From positions 496,001-560,000 of the forward strand of contig CATNEN010000037.1 of NCBI GenBank assembly GCA_950097015.1: DNA of 64,000 bases, in the 5' to 3' direction. Shown one piece after another: positions 44,165 to 55,512 of the stretch (its first letter is position 1; each line of letters begins with the position of its first letter). Below the pieces are notes generated by a model. The model was not told the DNA's origin and made no database searches. It saw only the letters and a program-made list of their open reading frames with translations. A program made the position numbers and the translations under genes. This stretch comes from Macrostomum hystrix. Taxonomy: Eukaryota; Platyhelminthes; Macrostomidae.

Positions 44165-44170
44165 ATTAAA
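44165..44170 (+). promoter_or_regulatory. Possible poly(A) signal of SMC3
   Basis: ATTAAA about 74 nt after the SMC3 stop codon, just before the next tandem array. Confidence 0.45.
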
Positions 44171-44257
44171 AATGTTTGCTTTTTCTTCTGTTGTCAATTT
44201 ATTTCCTGTACATTTATTTCCGTAAACTTTTTTCGCGTCAAATATTCCGTAAAAATT

Positions 44258-44980
44258 CCTAGTCCCACTGAAGCCCGTCCTGAAGTAATTCCCAGTCCTA
44301 CTGAAGCCCGTCCTGAAGTAATTCCGAGTCCCACTGATACCCGTCCTGACGTAATTACCAGTTCCACTGAACCCGTCCTGAAGTAATTCCCAGTCCCACT
44401 GAACCCGTCCTGAAGTAATTCCCAGTCCCACTGAACCCGTCCTGAAGTAATTCCCAGTCCCACTGAAGCCCGTCCTGAAGTAATTCCCAGTCCCACTGAA
44501 GCCCGTCCTGAAGTAATTCCCAGTCCCACTGAAGCCCGTCCTGAAGTAATTCCCAGTCCCACTGAAGCCCGTCCTGAAGTAATTCCCAGTCCCACTGAAG
44601 CCCGTCCTGAAGTAATTCCCAGTCCCACTGAAGCCCGTCCTGAAGTAATTCCCAGTCCCACTGAAGCCCGTCCTGAAGTAATTCCCCAGTCCCACTGAAC
44701 CCGTCCTGAAGTAAATTCCCAGTCCCACTGAAGCCCGTCCTGAAGTAATTCCCAGCCCCACTGAAGCCCGTCCTGAAGTAATTCCCAGTCCCACTGAAGC
44801 CCGTCCTGAAGTAATTCCCAGTCCCACTGAAGCCCGTCCTGAAGTAATTCCCAGTCCCACTGAAGCCCGTCCTGAAGTAATTCCCAGTCCCACTGAAGCC
44901 CGTCCTGAAGTAATTCCCAGTCCCACTGAAGCCCGTCCTGAAGTAATTCCCAGTCCCACTGAAGCCCGTCCTGAAGTAAC
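44258..44980 (+). repeat. 33-bp repeat between SMC3 and POC5
   Basis: About 22 copies of a unit containing AGTCCCACTGAAGCCCGTCC, with a few 1-3 bp length variants that shift the long minus-strand open frames. The left copies are more diverged than the homogeneous right half. Confidence 0.97.
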
Positions 44981-45439
44981 TCATATTCTTCCCTCATATA
45001 TATTCTCATTCTTATCAAGTTGTCGCAGTTATTAATGTACAAGTGTTTTAATTTGTTTGTTTAGTTATTTTCGGATTAGTCATTTGCTAGTTGAAATTCT
45101 ACTTTATCTACTAAATATTATTTCGTAATTGCTAAAGACTTACTTTTTGTATAAAAATCGTGCATATATATCATTTGGCAGCTTGTCCATAATTTGTCTC
45201 CTTACATTTTCGCATTGCTAATCCGTAGCTAATCCTGTTCCGGTTTATCAATAATCATTTTTCGTATTGTCACAGCATGTGTAAGTTTCTTAAGTTATCA
45301 AAAAAAGGTCTGATTTTTTGTTTAAGTAAAAAGTTAAAATTGTACTTTTGCATGTCTAGTTCTCAAAAAGTTTTCCTGCCTCTCATACTTTATAATGACT
45401 TTAAAAGGAATTTTTAAAGAAAATATATTTGTAATTCCT
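44981..45439. other. AT-rich spacer between two arrays
   Basis: No gene recognised between the 33-bp and 28-bp arrays. Confidence 0.45.
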
Positions 45440-45444
45440 TAGGG

Positions 45445-46205
45445 TTGAGATTTTAGAATCGACGCTAATGGGTGGGATTTAAAATCGGTTGTTAGGGAGT
45501 GAGATTCTAAAATCCATTGTAAGGGGTGAGATTTTGTAATCGGTTGTTATGGATTGAGATTTTGTAATCGACTGTTATGGAGTGAGATTTTGTAATCGAT
45601 TGTTAGGGAGTGAGATTTTGCAATCGATTGTTATGGAGTGAGATTTTGTAATCGATTGTTATGGAGTGAGATTTTGTAATCGATTGTTAGGGAGTGAGAT
45701 TTTGTAATCGATTGTTATGGAGTGAGATTTTGTAATCGATTGTTATGGAGTGAGATTTTGTAATCGATTGTTATGGAGTGAGATTTTGTAATCGGTTGTT
45801 TATGGAGTGAGATTTTGTAATCGATTGTTATGGAGTGAGATTTTGTAATCGATTGTTATGGAGTGAGATTTTGTAATCGGTTGTTATGGATTGAGATTTT
45901 GTAATCGATTGTTATGGATTGAGATTTTGTAATCGATTGTTATGGGGTGAGATTTTGTAAACGATTGTTATGGAGTGAGATTTTGTAATCGGTTGTTATG
46001 GATTGAGATTTTGTAATCGATTGTTATGGATTGAGATTTTGTAATCGGTTGTTATGGATTGAGATTTTGTAATCGATTGTTATGGAGTGAGATTTTGTAA
46101 TCGGTTGTTATGGATTGAGATTTTGTAATCGATTGTTATGGAGTGAGATTTTGTAATCGATTGTTATGGGGTGAGATTTTGTAATCGATTGTTATGGGGT
46201 GAGAT
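45445..46205 (+). repeat. 27-28 bp repeat upstream of POC5
   Basis: About 28 copies of a unit containing GAGATTTTGTAATCGATTGT and TATGGAG. The left three copies are degenerate. It ends about 115 bp before the POC5 start codon, in the promoter or 5' UTR region. Confidence 0.97.
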
Positions 46206-46321
46206 AAATGACAAATCAAAATGTACTTTTAACCTTAGTGTAGGTTAAGGTGAGTCAAATTGAGTTCATTTCAATTTGTAAACATTTTCAGAAGCCTGTT
46301 TCATCAGTGCTTTAAGCCAGT

Positions 46322-49300
46322 ATGCTGAGTGAACAGCAGCAACCGACGGAGGCTACCGCAGCTCCGGCTTCGTCGCGCAGTGCCAACGGCGCATTTTTAC
46401 AACCATTGACGCCTCTGAACCTGCCGGCTGCGGACGATCAGCAGCAGCGCCAGCCGCCTGGGCCAGAAAGGGACGCCCTCGACTCGCCAGGTTCGTCAAT
46501 ATCGTCCTCGTTGCAGCGAGAATACGACAGCCTGTTGTCCTATGCTGTGCCTCACTTTGGCATTCAACTAGATCTGCAGCAGCAGCAGCTGGAGGAGCAG
46601 CAGCAGCAGCAACCGTCTGCTAGAAAGGTGCGAGCTACTCACTGACTGACATTCATTCAGTCACTGACTCACACATTCATTCAGTCACTGACTCATCAAT
46701 TCATTCAGTCACTGACTCACACATTCATTCAGTCACTGACTCACATTCATTCAGTCACTGACTCACATTCATTCAGTCACTGAATCACATTCATTCAATC
46801 ACTGACTCACATTCATTCAATCACTGACTCACACATTCAGTCACTGACTCACACATTCATTCAGTCACTGACTCACATTCATTCAGTCACTGACTCACAT
46901 TCATTCAGTCACTGAATCACATTCATTCAGTCACTGACTCACATTCATTCAGTCACTGACTCACATTCATTCAGTCACTGAATCACATTCATTCAGTCAC
47001 TGACTCACATTCATTCAGTCACTGACTCACATTCATTCAGTCACTGAATCACATTCATTCAGTCACTGACTCACACATTCATTCAGTCACTGACTCACAT
47101 TCATTCAGTCACTGACTCACATTCATTCAGTCACTGAATCACATTCATTCAATCACTGACTCACATTCATTCAATCACTGACTCACACATTCAGTCACTG
47201 ACTCACACATTCATTCAGTCACTGACTCACATTCATTCAGTCACTGACTAACATTCATTCAGTCACTGAATCACATTCATTCAGTCACTGAATCACATTC
47301 ATTCAGTCACTGACTCACATTCATTCAGTCACTGACTCACATTCATTCAGTCACTGAATCACATTCATTCAGTCACTGACTCACACATTCATTCAGTCAC
47401 TGACTCACATTCATTCAGTCACTGACTCACATTCATTCAGTCACTGAATCACATTCATTCAATCACTGACTCACATTCATTCAATCACTGACTCACACAT
47501 TCAGTCACTGACTCACACATTCATTCAGTCACTGACTCACATTCATTCAGTCACTGACTAACATTCATTCAGTCACTGAATCACATTCATTCAGTCACTG
47601 AATCACATTCATTCAGTCACTGACTCACATTCATTCAGTCACTGACTCACATTCATTCAGTCACTGAATCACATTCATTCAGTCACTGACTCACATTCAT
47701 TCAGTCACTGACTCACATTCATTCAGTCACTGACTCACACATTCATTCAGTCACTGACTCACATTCATTCAGTCACTGACTCACATTCATTCAGTCACTG
47801 ACTCACATTCATTCAGTCACTGACTCACATTCATTCAGTCACTGAATCACATTCATTCAGTCACTGACTCACACATTCATTCAGTCACTGAATCACATTC
47901 ATTCAGTCACTGACTCACATTCATTCAGTCACTGACTCACACATTCATTCAGTCACTGACTCACATTCATTCAGTCACTGAATCACATTCATTCAGTCAC
48001 TGACTCACACATTCATTCAGTCACTGACTCACATTCATTCAGTCACTGACTCACACATTCATTCAGTCACTGACTCACACATTCATTCAGTCACTGACTC
48101 ACATTCATTCAGTCACTGACTCACATTCATTCAGTCACTGAATCACATTCATTCAGTCACTGACTCACATTCATTCAGTCACTGACTCACACATTCATTC
48201 AGTCACTGACTTCACATTCATTCAGTCACTGAATCACATTCATTCAGTCACTGACTCACACATTCATTCAGTCACTGACTCACATTCATTCAGTCACTGA
48301 CTCACACATTCATTCAGTCACTGACTCACACATTCATTCAGTCACTGACTCACATTCATTCAGTCACTGAATCACATTCATTCAGTCACTGACTCACACA
48401 TTCATTCAGTCACTGACTCACATTCATTCAGTCACTGACTCACATTCATACAGTCACTGACTCACATTCATTCAGTCACTGACTCACATTCATTCAGTCA
48501 CTGACTCACATTCATACAGTCACTGACTCACATTCATTCAGTCACTGACTCACCAATTCATTCAGTCACTGAATCATATTCATTCAGTCACTGAATCATA
48601 TTCATTCAGTCACTGAATCATATTCATTCAGTCACTGACTCACCAATTCATTCAGTCACTGACTCATATTCATTCAGTCACTGATTCACCAATTCATTAA
48701 TTTAGTTTTTCTTTTGCGCAGCAGCAGCAGCAGCAGCAGCAGCAGTCGCCGCCGCCGATTCCGCCGCTGCCAACGCAGTCAGAATTAGCCAGAGCTACTC
48801 AACAGTTGCGCCCAACTGTTCAGAATGCTCAAAATGGCGACGCTGAGCACCTGGCAGCTCTGGATGTCGAAGACTACCAAGAAGAAGCAAACGAAGCAGA
48901 AGAAGAAGATGCGGAAGAGGAAGGCACGGTGACACCGTCTCAGCTGAGTGAAGATTTCGATCCCACCAAGACCCAGCTAATTGAAGGCCTGGGTAACACT
49001 GGCAATTCGCTTATGGAGTCGCTCAAAGCCGTTAGGAGCAACTTTGACACTGACGGTGAGTTAGAGGACATCAAGAGGAGGGCCGGAGTGGGAGAGTTAA
49101 GCGGGTTTTCAGGGGGCGGAGTGGGAGAGTTAAGCGGGTTTTCAGGGGGCGGAGTTGGAGAGTTAAGCGGGTTTTCAGGGGGCGGAGTTGGAGAGTTAAG
49201 CGGGTTTTCAGGGGGCGGAGTGGGAGAGTTAAGCGGGTTTTCAGGGGGCGGAGTGGGAGAGTTAAGCGGGTTTTCAGGGGGCGGAGTGGGAGAGTTAAGC

Positions 49301-51935
49301 GGCTTTTTAGGGGGCGGAGTGGGAGAGTTAAGCAGGTTTTCAGGGGGCGGAGTGGGAGTGTTAAGCGGGTTTTCAGGGGGCGGAGTGGGAGTGTAAAGCA
49401 GGTTTTCAGGGGGCGGAGTGGGAGAGTTAAGCGGGTTTTCAGGGGGGGGCGGAGTGGAAGAGTTAAGCGGGTTTTCAGGGGGGGCGGAGTGGAAGAGTTA
49501 AGCGGGTTTTCAGGGGGGGCGGAGTGGGAGAGTTAGACCTTTTAGGAATGAATGTAAAGAAAATTGGAAACTTTTCTTTTTGAAAACAGCTGATCAGCAG
49601 CAGCAGCAGCTGTACTTGTCGCCTCCGCTGACCTCTCTGCGTCAGCCGCAGAGTCTTCTGTTGTCCCAGCGCGTGGAGCAGGCATTCGAGTCTCACCCGC
49701 AGTTTGAGCAGGACCTCAGCGGCCTGCTGCACGCCAGCAGTGCTGACTACCGGCTGTCGCAGACTCTCGGCCGCTGGTGCGAAGATCTCAGCAGGCGCAT
49801 GATGGAGGCCAACCATCGGGTGAAGCTGGACCTGCGAGATCGCGCCGAGCGACTCGTCCGCGAAGAGAAAGCCCGCCTGCTGGTGGACATGCGCAATCTG
49901 CGCGACGAGAACGATCGCCTACGGGAGGCCGTAACAGCCCACCGGGCCGCCCTGACAGCCAAGGAGGTCGAATTGGAAGGCTACCGCGAGCGTCTCGTCA
50001 ATGCTCACGAGCGCATCCGGGCGGCCCGCTGCTTCGCCGACTGGCGCGCCAGGTTGGAGGCGGCCAGACGCGAGGCTGCTCACGAGAAGCTGGCCGAGCA
50101 GCACTACCGACGAGCTCTGGCGCGTCGGGCCCTGGCCGCCTGGAAGGGCCGCCTGGAGACCACCTGGCGGCAGCTGGTCGAGCGCGGCTGCCAAGAGAAG
50201 GCCATGCGAGTCTGCGAGGAGCTGGGCGCCGAGTGCGAGGACAAGGTCATGCGACTGCAGGTGAGGCTGGGTGGGGAGTAGAGAAGATAGGACTGCTCAT
50301 TATCTTATCCCGTCTTTCTCCACTCCTTTATTCCCTAAACTCATAGATTCCCAAATCCCGTCATTCCTAAATCCCGTCATTCCGCAATCCTGTCATTCCC
50401 CAATCTCGTCATTTCCCAATCGCGTCATTCCCCAATCCTTTCATTCCCCAATCCTGTCATTCCCCAATCTCGTCATTTCCCAATCGCGTCATTCCCCAAT
50501 CCTTTCATTCCCCAATCCTGTCATTCCCCAGTCCCGTCATTCCCCAGTCCCGTCATTCCCCAATCCTTTTACACTCTGCAGTCCGAACTGGAAGCCGTCC
50601 GCTCCGAGCTGAGACGCGAACGCGAAGAACGCGAACTGGCAGAGGCTTCAATGCGCGAAGCTCTAATGCGCGGCGTCAGCGCGCTCAACATGGAAGCGAT
50701 GCGCGCCTTTGGTGGCGGCACCTCTGGCGTCAACAATGCCGATGTGGCCGGCGAGTCGCGTCGCGAGGATCGCGGCAGCAACGAGCGCGATGAAGCGGAA
50801 GACGACGACTCGAAGCCGATGACGCGCTCGCCGCGTCCGTCGTCGCGTGGTCGCCTGCCGGTTCAGGCGCCGACGGCGCCGCCACCAGCCTCGGCTGCGG
50901 TAACTGTGGGCTGGGGCCAGCAGCATCAGTCGCCTGTCAGGTGCGAAATTTTGTATATTTAGTTTCTGTAGGTTCAGGTTTTTGCCTCTGTGACACAGAT
51001 TTTGTTGACTTTAAAATCTTGCTACATTTTTTCTGCCTCTGGATTCAGTTTAAATTTCCCTGACACTAGATTCAGTTCGGATTTCCCAGTTTCTCAAATC
51101 ATTTGGGGTTTCTCTGTCGCTGAATTTTAGGGATTTCATTCTCGCTAATTTAGTTTCGATTTACGTACATGTACATAATTTTTTGGGATTCCCTGTAGAT
51201 AAATTTAGTTCGTATTCCCTTGTCGACAATTTTTTTGGGATTCCCCTGGAGATAGATAGTTTTGGATTCCTCTGTGGATAGATTTAGCTCGGATTCCACA
51301 GTGTAAAACTTTACTTTGGCATTCCCTTGTGGATTAATTTAGTTCGGATTCCCCTGTCGAAAATTTTTTGGGGGATTCACCTTTTGATAAATTTTTAATG
51401 TTCCCCTGTCTCTTGATCTGACTAGGAAATCCCGGACGCTCTATTTAAAATTGGATTTCCTTGTCTCCATGTAAGGATAAAATATTTTCTCTATTGCAAA
51501 ATTTAACACCGATGCCTCATTTACTTAATTTCACTTTTCTTTTCCGTCTATGGATTTAATATACCTCTTCGTACTTAGAATTCTATAATCATACGGAGGA
51601 GTCTCCTTTCCTTTCATGGATGAACTTTTAGTATCCGAAATAAATCACAGCCTCATTGCTCATCTCTGCTCCATAATTATTTTCCAGGTCGCAATCAGCC
51701 CGCGGCCATCAGCAGCAGCAGCAGCAGCCAAGGCAGCGGGGCCCAATCCTGGTGCAGTCGGACCTGCCAGGTGGCGGTCTGGCCTCGGCCGCGCACCAAT
51801 CGCAGCGCCAGGCAACGAGCGTGCGTGTTGAGAAACACGCCAGGCCAGCCAGCGCCAACGGCGGATCGGCTGGCATGTCGGCCACTCTGCCCAATTTCTG
51901 CAGTCCGTCCGTGCCGACGGCGACGGCTAGACAGT

Positions 51936-51972
<37 letters not shown>

Positions 51973-52033
51973 GGCCACAGTTGCCTACGGTAGGTATGCC
52001 ACGGCCGATCAGCACATCAGATTTATAGATTGA
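46322..52033 (+). CDS. POC5: Centriolar protein POC5, five coding exons
   Basis: Centrin-binding protein of the centriole inner scaffold, needed for full-length centriole assembly. Exons 46322..46627, 48722..49055, 49590..50260, 50582..50940 and 51688..52033 join in phase and give 671 aa (human 575). The conserved core is in exons 3-4: LGRWCEDLSRRMMEANHRVK, a long coiled coil, then Sfi1/centrin-binding-type Trp repeats (CFADWRARLEAARREAAHEK, RRALAAWKGRLETTWRQL), then ALMRGVSALNMEAMRAF, which closely matches the POC5 signature block. The extra length is low complexity: poly-Gln tracts occur in exons 1, 2, 3 and 5 (about twelve Gln near the C-terminus), and Ser/Pro/Arg-rich sequence follows the core. 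The intron-1 acceptor lies inside a CAG run, so tandem NAGNAG acceptor use could vary the Gln count. The start ATG is the first in the open frame; an upstream non-coding exon is possible. Confidence 0.9.
46640..48700 (+). repeat. 20/22-bp repeat filling POC5 intron 1
   Basis: About 100 copies of CATTCATTCAGTCACTGACTCA and 20-bp versions lacking the CA step, with CTGAATCAC variants. Larger blocks are repeated (for example around 46.8, 47.2 and 47.5 kb). The array begins within about 15 bp of the donor and runs almost to the acceptor. Confidence 0.97.
49080..49530 (+). repeat. 33-bp G-rich repeat in POC5 intron 2
   Basis: About 13-14 copies of a unit containing GGGAGAGTTAAGCGGGTTTT and CAGGGGGCGGA. 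It starts about 25 bp after the exon-2 donor and is open in the exon-2 frame for about ten copies. Confidence 0.96.
50340..50575 (+). repeat. 16-bp repeat in POC5 intron 3
   Basis: About 15 copies of CATTCCCCAATCCTGT and variants (TCTCGT, CGCGT, CCCGT). A 64-bp sub-block is repeated twice. It ends at the exon-4 acceptor. Confidence 0.95.
51000..51440 (+). repeat. Degenerate repeat in POC5 intron 4
   Basis: Loosely periodic units built on GGATTCCCCTGTGGATAAAT and TTTAGTTCGG. The pattern is weak, and I would call it an eroded array. Confidence 0.6.
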
Positions 52034-53929
52034 TGGTTCTTCAAAGCTATACTATCTGACCCATCGAATGCTTCGAAATCCTTGACGTACTTTTCTAAAA
52101 AAAAATTTTTTCTTTCGTTACATTCGATGCTGACCTCTTGTTTTCATTGTTCATTTATAGGGTTTTCCACTTGTAGTTTTACTTATATTACTTTTATAGT
52201 AATAGTTGGTAGATCTAGTTGCTTAAATCATTGCTCCGTCCTTTAAAAAAAATCCGTCCTTCATTCATCTTGTTTGTTACTCACTAACGATGTCAAACCA
52301 AAGTTCTTCCGAATTTCAACACGAATCGTGCTGGCCCCGATCTGCCCTGCTCCTGTAGCCCTTAATGTGTCACATCCTACTGACAGTAGAATGACGTTGT
52401 GAAGTTAATTTTACTTTCGCGAGTTTTTTAATTCGTTTTAAAGCCTTCATTTTGCATTCCGTTTCCATCCTGGCTGTGCCGGAACAATTTGTGTTATTTT
52501 ATATGAAAACCCAAATTATTTCTCATAAGTTGGCTTTGCTTTACTCGTGTCGTTCAGCTGGTGCTAAAACTGATAGAATAATTTGCCTGTAATAACTCAA
52601 ATGACTGTGTTTCGTTATTGTCTTTATTGATCACGAATCTGCTGATCAAAATAAATCGACTAGCGCAAGTATTTTGAGCAGCGCTCTGTACAAGTACTCA
52701 GCAGCTCAAGGACTTCTGTATCGCTACAATTTTTTTTCATCGAAAAAAAATTCATACTACTTAATACAAATAATTATGGTCAGTAGTATAAACTAAAAAA
52801 TCGAAGAAAACCAATTAAATACTATTTACGAGTATATTCCAAGTTAAGTTTATATCTTTTTAAATCTGGTAGCCTTTAATAATTTTACAATTATCTGTTC
52901 ACCCTCTATCGGAAATGAAATCTTTGTCATTTTCATATTCGTTTCACACATTTAACTTCGTTTTAATTGACACTTTAAAGCGAGCTATAAATAGAAGCCA
53001 TTTGCAAAACACACAAGAATTAGCTTTTTATAACGTCAAACAATGGTGTTTTAAGTTATTGTTTTTAGTATATGGTAAAAGGACGGGTAAAGCTGCGAAT
53101 TTTCGTAGCTTTTACGTAAAACAAAAAAACGCGCTAAAAACGTTTGATACAATTAGTAGTCTTTGCGCGTGTTTAAGCCGAAAACAATTATTACGTAAAA
53201 AAAGTGACAAAAGCGCAGTTTATTTAGCTGAACGCCAATCGACAGCATTCATTTGCCAGCTACGAGTATTTAATTTGGATATTTTAAACTGCGGATTAGT
53301 AAGATAATTTCTTAATCAGACTAGTAAAGTCGTTTTTCGATACATCGCTCCGAAAATGTGGTCGCACATTTCGTTTTAGGTTTGAGGGGACAAGAGGTAG
53401 ACCGACACTAAAAAAACTATCTAATAGCAGTTTGAAAGCAAAGCTTAAAAATTAGGATTAACATTAAAAACTGCAATTTAGATCATATTTGCTAGTACCG
53501 TTTTAGATAGATCGGCAGTAAAACAAAAGGTATGCAAAAAATAATAATATATTGGCTGATATTGACACAAAAGTGCGAAAAACATTACACTTGCCCTTAG
53601 TAGCCCTAAGCATTGATGTGATTGGCCGGTTTGATGATCGATTTGTGGAGATTGCTGTGAGATCACGCTGTTTTTTAAACAGTCCTTGTAAAGCTATGTT
53701 TTTTTAAACTTACTAACGCAAGTTTAAAGGTATATCTAAGATTGTCACGTGCAAGTGTGCTCAAATTATCTGTAGCATTCTCAAACAGAGTTCTGTTTAA
53801 TTTTATTTTCCCAGTGCTGTTATGCTAAATTCGTGCACTTCCTATACCATTGTCGACCCGTCACATGCAAACAGCGATAAAGACTGCTCGCTTGCCATCG
53901 AAAATATGCAAAATCTGAATCATGTCACA
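52034..53929. other. 3' flank of POC5 and spacer
   Basis: AT-rich sequence that should contain the POC5 3' UTR; an AATAAA lies at 52650-52655. A 130-codon plus-strand open frame (52915-53307) is Lys/Phe/Leu-rich with no recognisable family and probably reflects base composition. Confidence 0.4.
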
Positions 53930-53934
53930 ATCTG

Positions 53935-54797
53935 AAACCGGTGCTCACGCAATCTGTAAGTGACTGTCTCACTGTCTGCAACCAGTTGTCACACAGTCTG
54001 TAACTTGCTATAAAATAGTCTGCAACCAGTTGTCACACAGTCTGTAACTTGCTATAAAATAGTCTGCAACCAGTTGTCACACAGTCTGTAACTTGATATC
54101 AAATAGTCTGCAACCAGTTGTCACACAGTCTGTAACTTGATATCAAATAGTCTGCAACCAGTTGTCACACAGTCTGTAACTTGCTATAAAATAGTCTGCA
54201 ACCAGTTGTCACACAGTCTGTAACTTGATATCAAATAGTCTGCAACCAGTTGTCACACAGTCTGTAACTTGCTATAAAATAGTCTGCAACCAGTTGTCAC
54301 ACAGTCTGTAACTTGCTATAAAATAGTCTGCAACCAGTTGTCACACAGTCTGTAACTTGCTATAAAATAGTCTGCAACCAGTTGTCACACAGTCTGTAAC
54401 TTGACATCAAATAGTCTGCAACCAGTTGTCACACAGTCTGTAACTTGCTATAAAATAGTCTGCAACCAGTTGTCACACAGTCTGTAACTTGATATCAAAT
54501 AGTCTGCAACCAGTTGTCACACAGTCTGTAACTTGATATCAAATAGTCTGCAACCGGTTGTCACAGTCTGTAACCGGTTTTCACACAGTCTGTAACTTGC
54601 TGTCACACAGTCTGTAACTTGATATCAAATAGTCTGCAACCAGTTGTCACACAGTCTGTAACTTGATATCAAATAGTCTGCTACCAGTTGTCACACAGTC
54701 TGTAACTTAATATCAAATAGTCTGTAACCAGTTGTCACACAGTCTGTAACTTGCTGTCACACTGTCTGTAACTTGCTGTCACACAGTCTGTAAACAG
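53935..54797 (+). repeat. 44-45 bp repeat between POC5 and GRK2
   Basis: About 18 copies of a unit containing GTCTGCAACCAGTTGTCACA and CAGTCTGTAACTTG, in two interleaved sub-types (GCTATAAAATA and GATATCAAATA). It lies in the intergenic space beyond the 3' ends of both converging genes. Confidence 0.96.
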
Positions 54798-55314
54798 CTG
54801 TTCTACGAGCGTAGACATCTAGAACTGTAGAGAGATCTAGAACTCAGAAGATTCACAAGCTCACAAGACTTGTTAGCTCACAAGAAAAAATCTATAAAGT
54901 ACATAAAAAGGCAATTTCTTAATGCAAAATTATATAGAGTAGGTCTGTGGGACAATTGAACAAAAGAGAGAAAATTTTTTAATCAAATTCAGTACAACTG
55001 CAGCTGGTGCTTAAGAATTAAGCGCATAAAAAGTCAGATTTGTTGCCTACATAGACAAGATAACCAAACGCAGAGCTCAAATTGATACGGTGGATTAGGC
55101 AGGAGAAAAAAATCTGTGTCTGTCACACTAATATCGACTTTTTGTTTTATAGTTTGCACAGGTGCGCACTGCCAGCTGTTGATTGCACAAAAATAGAATT
55201 CTATGTACAAGCTTCTAATTGTATGATGCTTATCAAACCCAAATGGGCTAGAATAAAAAGCTTTTATGACTAGAACGATTAGTTTGAAGAGACTATAGTT
55301 GCAAAAGTTTGCAG
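54798..55314. other. Spacer 3' of GRK2
   Basis: Unique AT-rich sequence with no gene recognised. Confidence 0.45.
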
Positions 55315-55320
55315 TTTATT
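55315..55320 (-). promoter_or_regulatory. Poly(A) signal of GRK2
   Basis: TTTATT on the plus strand, that is AATAAA on the gene strand, about 195 nt beyond the GRK2 stop. Confidence 0.5.
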
Positions 55321-55512
55321 GCATAAATGTTGCAATTAGAGATCCAAAAAGTGACACAGGCAGACATTTACAGAATACAAACAACGCTGAAAGGAGACAA
55401 CGATGAAAACACTAGATAGAAGTAAATCTATGAATACGCAAATCTCCTCATGAAGACACAATCAGTTCAACAGCCAGGCTAAACAAAAAACACACAGAAA
55501 CTTGCGGAAGCT

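Noticed and set aside
44153-45042. Three overlapping 200-280 codon minus-strand frames downstream of SMC3
   Set aside because: All are translations of the 33-bp array; indels move the array from one frame to another, and no non-repeat protein sequence is attached.
52915-53307. 130-codon plus-strand frame
   Set aside because: AT-rich, no recognisable domain, no supporting splice or poly(A) context; kept only as a note in the spacer entry.
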